Source: Brachymonas wangyanguii (GTDB lineage: Bacteria; Pseudomonadota; Gammaproteobacteria; Burkholderiales; Burkholderiaceae_C). From it: a stretch of 64,000 bases of DNA. The first letter of the stretch is position 1, and each line of letters opens with the position of its first letter. Made by a program: the position numbers and the translations under genes. The stretch covers positions 806,001-870,000 of the forward strand of contig NZ_CP173677.1 in the NCBI RefSeq assembly GCF_045055315.1. Reading direction: 5' to 3'. The notes below the pieces were generated by a model. It saw nothing but the letters and a program-made list of their open reading frames with translations, did no database searches and was not told the origin of the DNA. Below, one piece after another: positions 55,022 through 63,602 of the stretch.

Positions 55022-56422
55022 ATGAGCCTGAATCACCATCCTGCACTGACCCCCGAGCTGCTGACGCGTTACGACGTGCCCGGCCCGCGTTACACCTCCT
55101 ACCCGACAGCTGACCGTTTCGTCGAAACCTTTGGCGAAGCGGACTATATCGCAGCGCTGGCACAGCGCCACAATTCGCGCCCGGCGCATGCGACGCCGCT
55201 ATCGCTGTATGTGCATGTGCCGTTTTGCGAATCGCTGTGCTACTACTGTGCCTGCAACAAGATCATCACCAAGCACAAGGAGCGCGGTGTCGAGTACCTG
55301 GACTACCTGCAGCGCGACATCGACCTGCATGTAGCGCAGCTGGGCGAAGGGCAGACGATCTCGCAGCTGCACTTTGGTGGCGGTACGCCGACCTTCCTGG
55401 ATGATGAGAACCTGGGTCGCCTGATGGGCATGATCCGCAAGGCTTTCACGCTGATTCCGGGTGGCGAGTATTCCATCGAGGTGGATCCGCGCACGGTGGA
55501 TGCCGAACGCCTGAAGACACTGCACGCGCTCGGCTTCAACCGCCTGAGCTTTGGCGTGCAGGACTTTGACCCGCAGGTGCAGCAGGCGGTGCACCGCATC
55601 CAGCCGGCCGAGCAGGTGTTTGCATTGGTGGCAGCAGCGCGCGAGATCGGCTTTGACTCGATCAACGCCGACCTGATCTATGGCCTGCCGATGCAGTCGG
55701 CTGCCTCGTTTGCGCGCACGCTGGAGCAGATCCGCGAACTGCGCCCGGACCGTATCGCGCTGTACGCCTATGCGCACCTGCCAGAGCGCTTCAAGCCGCA
55801 GCGCCGCATTGATGCCTATACGCTGCCGACTGGCGCCGAGAAGGTGCAGATGCTGGCGCAGTCGCTCAAGGCCTTTGAGGAGGCCGGCTATGTCTATGTG
55901 GGCATGGACCACTTTGCGCTGCCCGGGGATGCGCTGGCGATTGCCAAGCAGCAGGGCCGCCTGCACCGCAACTTCCAGGGCTACAGCACGCAGCCGGATT
56001 GTGACCTGATCGGTCTGGGTGTATCGGCGATTGGCCGCATTGGTGCGACCTACAGCCAGAACGAGAAGTCGCTGGACGACTATTACGATGCGCTGGAGCG
56101 TGGCCATTTCCCGGTGGTGCGCGGCCTGACACTCACCAACGACGACCTGCTGCGTCGCAGCGTGATCATGGCCATCATGTGCCAGGGCGAGTTGCGCTTT
56201 GAAGCGATTGAGCAGGCTTACCCGGAGATCCGTTTCCGCGAATACTTTGCACGGGAACTGGAAATGCTCCAGGAGAAGGAGCGCGAAGGCATGGTACAGC
56301 TGACCGATCAGGGCCTGACGGTGACGGCGCAGGGCTGGTATTTTGTGCGCGGCATTGCCATGCTGTTTGACAAATACCTGCAGGATGCGCGTTCAGCGAC
56401 CAAATTCTCTAAAATCATCTGA
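55022..56422 (+). CDS. hemN: Oxygen-independent coproporphyrinogen-III oxidase
   Basis: This 466-residue radical-SAM enzyme makes protoporphyrinogen IX without oxygen. The cluster motif is CESLCYYCAC (C69, C73, C76, and C78 typical of HemN), with HFGGGTPTFL, GFNRLSFGVQDFDP, NADLIYGLP and MDHFALPGD following. It carries the full-length HemN C-terminal domain, so it is not HemW. FNR control from the box at 54876 would match its anaerobic role and the heme demand of cbb3 oxidase. Confidence 0.96.
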   Translation: MSLNHHPALTPELLTRYDVPGPRYTSYPTADRFVETFGEADYIAALAQRHNSRPAHATPLSLYVHVPFCESLCYYCACNKIITKHKERGVEYLDYLQRDIDLHVAQLGEGQTISQLHFGGGTPTFLDDENLGRLMGMIRKAFTLIPGGEYSIEVDPRTVDAERLKTLHALGFNRLSFGVQDFDPQVQQAVHRIQPAEQVFALVAAAREIGFDSINADLIYGLPMQSAASFARTLEQIRELRPDRIALYAYAHLPERFKPQRRIDAYTLPTGAEKVQMLAQSLKAFEEAGYVYVGMDHFALPGDALAIAKQQGRLHRNFQGYSTQPDCDLIGLGVSAIGRIGATYSQNEKSLDDYYDALERGHFPVVRGLTLTNDDLLRRSVIMAIMCQGELRFEAIEQAYPEIRFREYFARELEMLQEKEREGMVQLTDQGLTVTAQGWYFVRGIAMLFDKYLQDARSATKFSKII

Positions 56423-56523
56423 TACCTGCCACGGGGGTAGGATCAGGGCATGCGCTGCGAGGCAGCTGGCGTGCCAGCAACAGGCCTGTCGGCAGTTCTG
56501 GCAGGCCGGATGAGGATACGTTC

Positions 56524-57207
56524 ATGCAGACTTCGATGGCGATCACGGCCCTGCTGATGGGTTTGGCAGGGGGGCCGCATTGCATTGCCATGTGCGGTGC
56601 CGCCTGTGCCGGCATTGGCTATACGGCTGGAGAACAGCAGCGACAGCAGACCACGGCGATGGGCCTGTTCCAGCTCGGACGAGTGATCGGCTATGCGACG
56701 CTGGGCGCCGTGGCCGCCGCCACGATCCAGGCGCTGGGCTGGCTGACGACGCAGAGCGCTGCCTTGCGTCCGGTCTGGACCATGGTGCATATTGCCGCGC
56801 TGCTGCTGGGCCTGGTGCTGCTGGTACAGGCACGCCAGCCGGCCTGGCTGGAGCGCTCGGCGCGGCGTGTCTGGGACAAGGTGAAGACCTTGCAGCGCAA
56901 GGGTGGCGTGGCTGGTCCGGTGCTCGTCGGCATGCTATGGGCGCTGCTGCCTTGTGGCCTGCTGTATTCGGCGCTGATGGTGGCCGCCCTGACGGGTGAG
57001 CCGCTGCAGGGCGCTGCCGTGATGGCGCTGTTCGTGCTGGGCACCAGCGTGTCGCTGATGGCCGGTCCCTGGCTGCTGTTGCGCCTGCATCACCTGGGTT
57101 GGGCCAATGGCCAGTGGGGCGTGCGCCTGGCTGGTCTGGCACTGGCCGTGAGCGCCGGTATTGCGTTGTATCTGGGTCTGGTACATGACCAGGCACCCTG
57201 GTGCTGA
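56524..57207 (+). CDS. Membrane protein of the DsbD_2/UreH-like (sulfite exporter TauE/SafE-like) family
   Basis: This 227-residue protein has about six hydrophobic segments and the start MAITALLMGLAGGPHCIAMCG with a His and Cys pair, then GMLWALLPCGLLYSAL, the pattern of the DsbD_2-type family often found with cbb3 oxidase genes. GAGGAT before ATG 56524 supports the start. A role in copper handling or cytochrome assembly is suggested by context only. A bidirectional hairpin follows. Confidence 0.8.
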   Translation: MQTSMAITALLMGLAGGPHCIAMCGAACAGIGYTAGEQQRQQTTAMGLFQLGRVIGYATLGAVAAATIQALGWLTTQSAALRPVWTMVHIAALLLGLVLLVQARQPAWLERSARRVWDKVKTLQRKGGVAGPVLVGMLWALLPCGLLYSALMVAALTGEPLQGAAVMALFVLGTSVSLMAGPWLLLRLHHLGWANGQWGVRLAGLALAVSAGIALYLGLVHDQAPWC

Positions 57208-57252
57208 TGGCCTGATCGCAGCGACGGCAGACGCTGTCTGCCCTGAAAAACC

Positions 57253-57280
57253 AAAGGCCTGCAATGCGTTGCAGGCCTTT
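57253..57280. terminator. Bidirectional terminator between two convergent membrane-protein genes
   Basis: A perfect 12-bp stem AAAGGCCTGCAA / TTGCAGGCCTTT has a TGCG loop, then GTTGTT. Confidence 0.85.
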
Positions 57281-57301
57281 GTTGTTGGCGCTGGAGGACG
57301 C

Positions 57302-58126
57302 TTAGCCGCCGAGCAGCTGCATGCCCTTGACCAGCATGCTGATCGCCAGGCCGGTGAGGATCAGGGCGAACACACGCTTGAGCGTCTTGACCGGCAGGGC
57401 GTGGGCGGTACGGGCACCGACGGGAGCCATCAGTACGCTGCAGGAGGCGATGCAGACCAGCGCCGGCAGCCAGACATAGCCGATGGAATAGGCCGGCAGG
57501 TTGGGGGCGTTCCAGCCGCTGATGATGTAGCCGATGACGTTGAAGATGGCGATCGGAAAGCCGAGCGCGGAGCTGGTGGCCACGGCATTGTGGATCGGCA
57601 CGTTGTGCCAGGCCATGAAGGGCACGCTGAGGAAGCCGCCGCCGGCACCGAGCAGGCCGGACAGGAAGCCGATGACGCCACCGGCGGCCACCTGGCCACC
57701 CGGACCAGGCATCTGGCGGGTGGGCTTGGGCTTGCGGTCCAGAAACATCTGGCCACCGGCAAAGATTACCAGCACGCCGAAGATGATGGACAGCCAGGCG
57801 CCCTTGAGCAGGGCAAACACGCCGATGCTGACGACCAGCGCGCCGATCATGATGCCGGGCGCGATGCCCTTGACCAGATCCCAGCGCACCTTGCCGTGCT
57901 TGTGGTGGGCACGCACCGAGGAAATGGAGGTAAAGATGATGGTGGCCATGGAGGTGGCAATGGCCATCTTGACAGCAAGCTGGCTGTCCACGCCGCGGCT
58001 GGTCAGGATCCAGGTGATGAAAGGCACCAGCACCATGCCGCCACCTACACCCAGCAGACCCGCCATGAAGCCACCCAGCAGACCCAGCATGGCGAGCTGG
58101 GCAATCGTAATCGGTTCCAGAATCAT
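57302..58126 (-). CDS. TauE/SafE-family sulfite/organosulfonate-type permease
   Basis: This 274-residue membrane protein has the duplicated TauE motif: GFMAGLLGVGGGMVLVPFI near the N-terminus and GFLSGLLGAGGGFLSVPFM in the second half. About eight hydrophobic segments are present. ATG 58126 is chosen because the longer frame from 58204 would run into the 6S RNA gene. The transported anion is unknown. Confidence 0.88.
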   Translation of the reverse strand: MILEPITIAQLAMLGLLGGFMAGLLGVGGGMVLVPFITWILTSRGVDSQLAVKMAIATSMATIIFTSISSVRAHHKHGKVRWDLVKGIAPGIMIGALVVSIGVFALLKGAWLSIIFGVLVIFAGGQMFLDRKPKPTRQMPGPGGQVAAGGVIGFLSGLLGAGGGFLSVPFMAWHNVPIHNAVATSSALGFPIAIFNVIGYIISGWNAPNLPAYSIGYVWLPALVCIASCSVLMAPVGARTAHALPVKTLKRVFALILTGLAISMLVKGMQLLGG

Positions 58127-58179
58127 GGGCTGGAATTGTAAACGTTGGGGGTGGGGGAGTGCGTCGTGGGGAGATAAGG

Positions 58180-58349
58180 GTCTGCAGCATGCCATGACCG
58201 TCATCCTGAACGGAAGGGTTCAGGTGGGCGAGGGCAGCGAGGCCGTGGGTTCATCTGACGCGAGATGATCACGCTGGCCAGGCGATTTACCAAGCCCGGG
58301 CTCCAGGAGCATTGGTTCAAGGAAATATAAAGCCATGACCGCTGCAGAC
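58180..58349 (-). ncRNA. ssrS: 6S RNA
   Basis: This minus-strand segment of about 170 nt lies 96 bp downstream of zapA, the conserved place for 6S RNA. The ends GTCTGCAGC and GCTGCAGAC pair perfectly to close the molecule. A good -10, TACAAT (58361-58356), sits 6 bp before the predicted 5' end. The 3' half has CACCTGAACCCTTCCGTTCAGG then ACGGTCATGGC, resembling the corresponding part of E. coli 6S RNA. 6S RNA mimics an open promoter and sequesters sigma-70 RNA polymerase in stationary phase. I recognised it by eye; a covariance search was not run. Confidence 0.75.
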
Positions 58350-58355
58350 GAGCCC

Positions 58356-58361
58356 ATTGTA
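58356..58361 (-). promoter_or_regulatory. -10 box of the 6S RNA promoter
   Basis: TACAAT on the minus strand lies 6 bp before the start of the predicted closing stem. The -35 is not clear. Confidence 0.5.
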
Positions 58362-58445
58362 GGCCGAACCTGTCTGTCTGGGGTGTCAGCTTTGTAAAAA
58401 TGCCGACATATTTCACGCGGCCCGTGCCGGGGCCGCGCGCCTTGC

Positions 58446-58790
58446 TCAGATCAGGCGGCCGTCCTCGGCCAGCGCCTCGTCGATGCGCGCCATCAGGGTC
58501 TGCAGGCGGGCCTGGGCTTGCAGCTGTTCCTCGCTCGGGGCGCCGTCTTCGGCGAGCGGCAGTGCCAGCGGCATGGCCTGGGCCTGCTGTTCCTGCTGGA
58601 TGATGTCGAAGGCCAGGTTGAGCGCGGCCAGCACGGCGATGCGTTCCCGCGCGCGGAGCTTGCCGGCATCGCGGATACGGCACATGGCGGCATCGACACG
58701 TGCCACGGCTTCGTGCATCTGGGTTTCGGAGTCTTCGGGGCAGGCCAGCACATAGGCCTGACCCATGATGGATTTTTCAAGTTGCTTCAT
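58446..58790 (-). CDS. zapA: Cell division protein ZapA
   Basis: This 114-residue protein binds FtsZ and bundles its filaments at the division ring. The family pattern is GQAYVLACPEDSETQMHEAVARVD, then RERIAVLAALNLAFDI in the helical C-terminal half, which forms a coiled coil. Its ATG overlaps the stop of the upstream coiled-coil gene (ATGA). 6S RNA follows downstream. Confidence 0.9.
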   Translation of the reverse strand: MKQLEKSIMGQAYVLACPEDSETQMHEAVARVDAAMCRIRDAGKLRARERIAVLAALNLAFDIIQQEQQAQAMPLALPLAEDGAPSEEQLQAQARLQTLMARIDEALAEDGRLI

Positions 58791-59092
58791 GCTTGGTCCT
58801 TGGCAGCTTCGTCATCGACCGAATCGTGCAGGCCCCAGGCGGCCAAAGGGGCCGAGCTGCTTGCCTGCAGCGGCTGCGCCGGATCGACCGACTGCAGGCG
58901 CGTCAGCAGCACGTCCACGCGCGAGCGGGCGGCCGCCAGGCGGGACTTGAGCGAGTCGCGCTCCTGGGTGACTTCCTGCAGCTGCTGTTGCAGCAGGCTG
59001 TTGGTCTTTTGCAGCTCCTGGTAGCGCAGCAGCATGCGTTCCATGCGGTCAGCCACATGGTCGAGGGAAATCGGGGGGACAGGAGTAGTCAT
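58787..59092 (-). CDS. ZapB-like coiled-coil protein upstream of zapA
   Basis: This 101-residue protein is almost wholly a predicted coiled coil (HVADRMERMLLRYQELQKTN, LLQQQLQEVTQERDSLKSRL), with a short C-terminal tail. Size and zapA linkage suggest a ZapB-like division factor. The start MTTPVPP at 59092 is inferred; its ribosome binding site is weak, and the open frame extends further upstream into non-coding-like sequence. Confidence 0.7.
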   Translation of the reverse strand: MTTPVPPISLDHVADRMERMLLRYQELQKTNSLLQQQLQEVTQERDSLKSRLAAARSRVDVLLTRLQSVDPAQPLQASSSAPLAAWGLHDSVDDEAAKDQA

Positions 59093-59235
59093 GGCACCGA
59101 ATGGCATGAAAAAGATGTGCGGGCAAGCCGAGCTAGACCCTTCATTGTAGATGATGCAACCCGGCTTGTCGGCGGCGCGCCGGGAGCCGTAGCCGGTCTG
59201 CCGGGTTTTGCCTGCGTTTGCTTTTACAATGGACG
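59093..59235. other. Divergent gap between the ZapB-like gene and the cobalamin riboswitch
   Basis: The gap holds the promoters of both units. TACAAT at 59225-59230 is a good -10 for the riboswitch transcript. No clear -35 was found. Confidence 0.4.
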
Positions 59236-59470
59236 GATTGCTGGTGCCCCGGCGGCCATTCCGGCCAGGGGCTTCAACGGGAAGCAGGAGGAGGGCCAGG
59301 GGCCTGTCCGCAGCCTGCGCTGCCCCCGCAACGGTGAACGGCGTCGCTCCCTGGGCGACAGCCATTGCGCAAATGCCACTGGCTACGGCCGGGAAGGTGC
59401 CAATGGCCTGCCGTCAGCCCGGAGACCGGCCAGCAAGGGGGTGTGGCCGCTGTGCCAGCACCATGTCGGA
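59236..59470 (+). promoter_or_regulatory. Cobalamin (AdoCbl) riboswitch
   Basis: Conserved elements appear in the proper order: GGTGCC (59243-59248), GGGAAGC, CCCCCGCAACGGTGA, AAATGCCACTGG, CCGGGAAGGTGCC, and the B12 box GTCAGCCCGGAGACCGGCC (59413-59431). It precedes cobU by about 140 nt and probably shuts down the cob operon when cobalamin is plentiful. The exact 3' limit and expression platform were not resolved. Confidence 0.92.
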
Positions 59471-59609
59471 TGCCGCGGCGGGGTGGACTGCAGGCGTCTG
59501 TAAGTACACACATTTCTCTCATGCCCTGGCTGGCTTTCCCTGATCCTGTTGCACGCATCCGCTTGCAGCCCTGCAGCAGCATGTCCGTGCCCGCACAGGA
59601 GGCTTCGGC

Positions 59610-60191
59610 ATGAGCGCGCACCACGAACTGATTCTGGGCGGCCAGAAATCGGGCAAGACCGTGCGTGCCGAGCAACTGGCGGCGCAGTGGCTGGCGACGG
59701 ATGCTGCGCACCGGGCGCTCTACCTGGCCACGGCCCGGCCCTGGGATGCCGAGATGCAGACGCGCATCGTGCGCCACCAGCAGGAGCGTGCACGCCGCGT
59801 ACCCGGCATGGAGACGCTGCAGATGCCAGAAGGCAGTCGCAGCCTGCCGGTGGTGGAGCTGCTGCAGCAGCATGCATCGCCCGATACCGCGATCGTGCTG
59901 GATTGCCTGACACTATGGCTGACGCAGCAGCTGATGCCGCTGGATGGCGATTCGGCCAATGCGGTGCAGGCCGAGCAGGCGATCCACCAGCTGTTGCAGG
60001 CGCTGCGCGAGTATCCCGGCCCGCTGTATATCGTGAGTAATGAAATTGGCCTGGGCGTGATTCCGCTGGGACGCGAGACGCGTGCCTTTGTGGATAGCCT
60101 GGGCAGCCTGAACCAGCGCGTGGCTGCGGATTGCAGCCATGTCACGCTGATGGCGGCAGGCCTGCCGCTGATCCTGAAATCGACCGACTAG
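59610..60191 (+). CDS. cobU: Adenosylcobinamide kinase / adenosylcobinamide-phosphate guanylyltransferase
   Basis: This 193-residue bifunctional enzyme of cobalamin nucleotide-loop assembly (CobU/CobP) has the P-loop GGQKSGKT near the N-terminus, then YLATARPWDAEMQTRIVRHQ, VLDCLTLWLTQQL and SNEIGLGVIPLGRETRAFVD, all family motifs. AGGAGG precedes the ATG. First gene after the cobalamin riboswitch. Confidence 0.95.
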   Translation: MSAHHELILGGQKSGKTVRAEQLAAQWLATDAAHRALYLATARPWDAEMQTRIVRHQQERARRVPGMETLQMPEGSRSLPVVELLQQHASPDTAIVLDCLTLWLTQQLMPLDGDSANAVQAEQAIHQLLQALREYPGPLYIVSNEIGLGVIPLGRETRAFVDSLGSLNQRVAADCSHVTLMAAGLPLILKSTD

Positions 60192-60209
60192 CATCGCAAG
60201 GAGCTGACC

Positions 60210-60779
60210 ATGCAAATCGAAGAACCCCCCAAGGACAAGCCCTACGAGACGCCGGAAGGCGAGCGTCGTGGCCTGCTGATCATCAATACCGGCGATGGCA
60301 AGGGCAAGAGCACGGCGGCCTTTGGCCTGGCACTGCGCGCCAGCGGCCGTGGCAAGGACGTGAAGATCTACCAGTTCATGAAGGTGCCGAGCGCGCGCTT
60401 TGGCGAGCACCGCAGCTTCGAGAAGCTCGGCGTTCCGGTAGAAGGCCTGGGCGATGGTTTCAGCTGGAAGAGTCAGGACCTGGAGCGTTCGGCGCAGCTG
60501 GCGCGTGAAGGCTGGGAAAAGGCCAAGGCCTCGATCCTGAGCGGCGAACATTTCCTGGTGGTGTGTGACGAGATCACCTATCCGCTGGTGTATGGCTGGG
60601 TGGATCTGCAGGATGTGCTGGAGACACTGCGCAATCGCCCGAAAGAGGTGCACGTGTGCCTGACTGGCCGCCGTTGCCCGCAGGAGATTGTGGATCTGGC
60701 CGATACCGTGACCGAGATGCGTCCGATCAAGCATGCGTTTGATGCCGGCATTCCGGCACAACGTGGCATCGAGGACTGA
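60210..60779 (+). CDS. cobO: Corrinoid adenosyltransferase (CobO/BtuR type)
   Basis: This 189-residue enzyme transfers adenosyl from ATP to cob(I)yrinate or cobinamide. It has the P-loop NTGDGKGKSTAAFGLALRA, then YQFMKVPSARFGE, VVCDEITYPLVYGW and LTGRRCPQEIVDLADTVTEM, the CobA/BtuR pattern. An AAGGAG site lies upstream. It follows cobU by 18 bp. Confidence 0.95.
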   Translation: MQIEEPPKDKPYETPEGERRGLLIINTGDGKGKSTAAFGLALRASGRGKDVKIYQFMKVPSARFGEHRSFEKLGVPVEGLGDGFSWKSQDLERSAQLAREGWEKAKASILSGEHFLVVCDEITYPLVYGWVDLQDVLETLRNRPKEVHVCLTGRRCPQEIVDLADTVTEMRPIKHAFDAGIPAQRGIED

Positions 60780-60780
60780 G

Positions 60781-61458
60781 TTGACTGATTCAGCCGCATT
60801 TGCCTACCCGGACGCCGAGCGCGAGGTGGTCTACCGCGTGATCGCGCAGCGACGCGACATGCGGCACTTCCTGCCCGGCTGCACGGTGGAGCCGGAAGTG
60901 CTGCAGCGCCTGCTGCAGGCGGCGCACTGGGGCCCGAGCGTGGGTTTCATGCAGCCCTGGCGCTTTATCCGCATCAGCAGCCGCACACTGCGTGAGCAGC
61001 TGCATGCCTGTGTCGAGCGTGAGCGCATCGAAACGGCACGCGCGCTCGGCCAGCGTGAAGAAGAGTTCATGAAGCTCAAGGTCGAAGGCCTGCTGGAAGC
61101 GGCCGAAGTGCTGGCCGTGTGCCTGGCGGATGGCCGTGAACAGCACGTGTTTGGCCGCCGTACCATGCCCTATATGGATATTGCCTCGGTTGCCTGTGCA
61201 CTGCAGAATATGTGGCTGGCGGCACGGGCCGAAGGGCTGGGCGTGGGCTGGGTCTCCTTGTTTGATCCGGATGAGTTGGCGCAGTTGTTGCAGCTGCCGC
61301 CCGGTGCCAGTCCGCTGGCACTGGTTTGCCTGGGTCCGGTGCCGGCTTTCTATGACGAACCGATGCTGCAGCAGGAGCGCTGGGCCCAGCGCATGCCGCT
61401 GGCCGATGTGGTGTTCGAAAATGGCTGGGGACAGCCGGAAACCGGCTTGCCGCTGTAA
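60781..61458 (+). CDS. bluB: 5,6-dimethylbenzimidazole synthase BluB
   Basis: This 225-residue flavin-destroying enzyme converts reduced FMN to the lower ligand of vitamin B12. Motifs are VIAQRRDMRHFLPG, AAHWGPSVGFMQPWRFI and GVGWVSLFDP, as in BluB within the nitroreductase fold. The start is a TTG at 60781, with GAGGA 5 bp upstream and 1 bp after the cobO stop; the ATG-started longer frame overlaps cobO. BluB is oxygen dependent, so this cell can make its own lower ligand. Confidence 0.93.
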   Translation: MTDSAAFAYPDAEREVVYRVIAQRRDMRHFLPGCTVEPEVLQRLLQAAHWGPSVGFMQPWRFIRISSRTLREQLHACVERERIETARALGQREEEFMKLKVEGLLEAAEVLAVCLADGREQHVFGRRTMPYMDIASVACALQNMWLAARAEGLGVGWVSLFDPDELAQLLQLPPGASPLALVCLGPVPAFYDEPMLQQERWAQRMPLADVVFENGWGQPETGLPL

Positions 61459-61485
61459 GGTGCGGACGTTTTACCCGCCTGGAAC

Positions 61486-61521
61486 ACGATTTTCATAATT
61501 ATTAATTTTATATAGACAGAC
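61486..61521 (+). promoter_or_regulatory. AT-rich promoter region of bioB
   Basis: A stretch of about 36 bp is almost pure A/T (CATAATTATTAATTTTATAT) in a GC-rich neighbourhood, ahead of a CAGGAG site for bioB. It suggests a separate bioB promoter. Exact boxes cannot be assigned. Confidence 0.5.
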
Positions 61522-61534
61522 AACAGGAGCCACC

Positions 61535-62590
61535 ATGCTGGACGCACCCACCACTACCCATAACCCTTCCAGCTGCCACGGCACGGCCGAGCAGAGCGTG
61601 CATTTCTGTACGCCGCGCAGCCAGCAGCCGCAGCCGGCCAGTACCAACCGCTGGGCGGTCGAGGACATCGAGGCGCTGTTTGCGCTGCCGCTGCCGGAGC
61701 TGATGTTCCGTGCCCAGCAGGTGCACCGCGAACATTTCGACCCGGCCGAGGTGGAATTCGCCACGCTGCTGTCGATCAAGACCGGTGGCTGCCCGGAGGA
61801 TTGCGGCTACTGCCCGCAGTCGGTGCACCACGAGACCCCGGTCGAGGCGACCAAGCTGATGGAAGCCGATGCCGTGCGTGAAGCGGCGCTGAAGGCCAAG
61901 GCGGCCGGTGCCACGCGTTTCTGCATGGGCGCAGCCTGGCGCGCGCCCAAGGACCGCGACATCGAGAATGTGGTGACGCTGATCAAGACGGTGAAGGAAG
62001 TCGGTCTGGAAGCCTGCTGCACGCTGGGCATGCTGACGAAAGAGCACGCGGCCGAGCTGAAGGAAGCCGGCCTGGACTACTACAACCACAACCTGGACAC
62101 CGCGCCCGAGAACTACGGCAACATCATCACCACGCGTGACTACCAGGATCGCCTGGACACGCTGGAGAACGTGCGCAATGTTGGCGTGAGCGTGTGTAGC
62201 GGCGGCATTATCGGCATGGGCGAAAACCGTCGCCAGCGCGCCGAGCTGATTGGCCAGCTGGCCAACCTGCATCCGCACTACCCGGACAGCGTGCCGATCA
62301 ACAACCTGGTGAAGGTGGAAGGCACACCGTTGGCCGAGGTGGACGATATCGATCCGCTGGAGTTCGTGCGCATGATCGCGGTGGCACGCATCACCATGCC
62401 GGAGGCGCGCGTGCGCCTGTCGGCGGGGCGCACCGCCATGGCGGACACCATGCAGGCGATGTGCTTCATGGCCGGTGCCAACTCGATCTTCTATGGCGAG
62501 AAGCTGCTGACCACCGGCAACCCGGACGTGGAAGCCGACATGCAGCTGATCGAGCGCCTCGGCATGCGCGCCGGCAAGCAGCAGGCCTGA
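61535..62590 (+). CDS. bioB: Biotin synthase
   Basis: This 351-residue radical-SAM enzyme inserts sulfur into dethiobiotin. The SAM cluster motif is GGCPEDCGYCPQS. YNHNLDTAPENYGNIITTR, CSGGIIGMGE and the arginine-containing RLSAGRTAM segment that binds the [2Fe-2S] cluster are present. It sits between bluB and cobD, apart from other bio genes, with its own AT-rich promoter region. Confidence 0.96.
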   Translation: MLDAPTTTHNPSSCHGTAEQSVHFCTPRSQQPQPASTNRWAVEDIEALFALPLPELMFRAQQVHREHFDPAEVEFATLLSIKTGGCPEDCGYCPQSVHHETPVEATKLMEADAVREAALKAKAAGATRFCMGAAWRAPKDRDIENVVTLIKTVKEVGLEACCTLGMLTKEHAAELKEAGLDYYNHNLDTAPENYGNIITTRDYQDRLDTLENVRNVGVSVCSGGIIGMGENRRQRAELIGQLANLHPHYPDSVPINNLVKVEGTPLAEVDDIDPLEFVRMIAVARITMPEARVRLSAGRTAMADTMQAMCFMAGANSIFYGEKLLTTGNPDVEADMQLIERLGMRAGKQQA

Positions 62591-62639
62591 TCGGCACGAT
62601 GCAGGATCAGACGTGCCCTGAGCCCGCCGGGAGCAGGGC

Positions 62640-63602
62640 ATGATGCCGGAGTGGCTGGCCAGCCAGGTGCTGGCCGTGCTGGTGGCCTGGCTGATCGACC
62701 TGTGGCTGGGCGAACCCTCGCCGCGCTGGCATCCGGTGGTCTGGATCGGTCGCTACCTGCAGCGCGCCGGTGACTGGCTGCAGGCTGATGCGCGCGCAGA
62801 AGGCGATGACTGGCGCGTGTTCTGGCGCGGTGCTGCGGCCTGGGGCTTGGGTGCCGGTGTGGTCGTGCTGCTGGCACTGCTGGTGCAGCTGCTGCTTTCG
62901 TGGCTGCCCTGGACCTGGACTGGCGTGTTGCTGGGCGTGCTGCTGAAGCCGCTGTTTTCCTGGCGCATGCTGGCTGACGAGGTGGCGGCGGTGGAAACCG
63001 CGCTGGCGCAGTCCTTGCACGATGGCCAGCAGCAGCTGGCGCGCATCGTCAGCCGTGACGTGACGGTGCTGGATGCGGTGCAGGTGCGCGAAAGTGCACT
63101 CGAAAGCCTGTCGGAAAACCTCAATGACTCGGTGATTGCGCCGCTGTTCTGGTTCCTGTTGCTGGGCTTGCCGGGTGCGGCGCTGTTCCGTTTTGCCGAT
63201 ACCGCCGATTCCATGTGGGGCTATCGTGGTGTCTATCGCGGCAAGCGCTGGGAATGGGCCGGCAAGTGGGCGGCGAAGGTGGATGATGGGCTGGCCTGGC
63301 TGCCGGCACGCCTGACCGGCATCGGCCTGTTGCTGGCGGCCTGGCCGCGCCGCTTGCGCCTGTCGGCCCTGCGTCAGCAGACGGCACAGACGCCATCGCC
63401 CAATAGCGGCTGGCCGATGGCGGCACTGGCGCTGGCGCTGGATGTGCAGCTGCGCAAGCCCGGTGTCTATACCCTGCATGCTGATGGTGTGCAGGCGCAG
63501 CCCGGCCATGTGCCGCAGGCGATCCGGCTGGCGCAGCGCGCCATCGCCATCGTGCTGACGGGATGGCTGGCGCTGGCCCTGCTGACTGGAATCTTCACAT
63601 GA
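62640..63602 (+). CDS. cobD: Adenosylcobinamide-phosphate synthase (CobD/CbiB)
   Basis: This 320-residue membrane enzyme attaches the aminopropanol arm to adenosylcobyrate. The family pattern is DLWLGEPSPRWHPVVWIGRYL, VSRDVTVLDAVQVRESALES and ENLNDSVIAPLFWFLLLGLPGA, then DSMWGYRG. Several membrane helices are apparent. GGGAG precedes two adjacent ATGs (62640 and 62643). Its stop overlaps the next start as ATGA. Confidence 0.95.
   Translation: MMPEWLASQVLAVLVAWLIDLWLGEPSPRWHPVVWIGRYLQRAGDWLQADARAEGDDWRVFWRGAAAWGLGAGVVVLLALLVQLLLSWLPWTWTGVLLGVLLKPLFSWRMLADEVAAVETALAQSLHDGQQQLARIVSRDVTVLDAVQVRESALESLSENLNDSVIAPLFWFLLLGLPGAALFRFADTADSMWGYRGVYRGKRWEWAGKWAAKVDDGLAWLPARLTGIGLLLAAWPRRLRLSALRQQTAQTPSPNSGWPMAALALALDVQLRKPGVYTLHADGVQAQPGHVPQAIRLAQRAIAIVLTGWLALALLTGIFT

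Noticed and set aside
58127..58204. Start of the TauE-like permease at 58204
   Set aside because: It would place the N-terminus inside the 6S RNA gene. ATG 58126 begins right before the first membrane helix.
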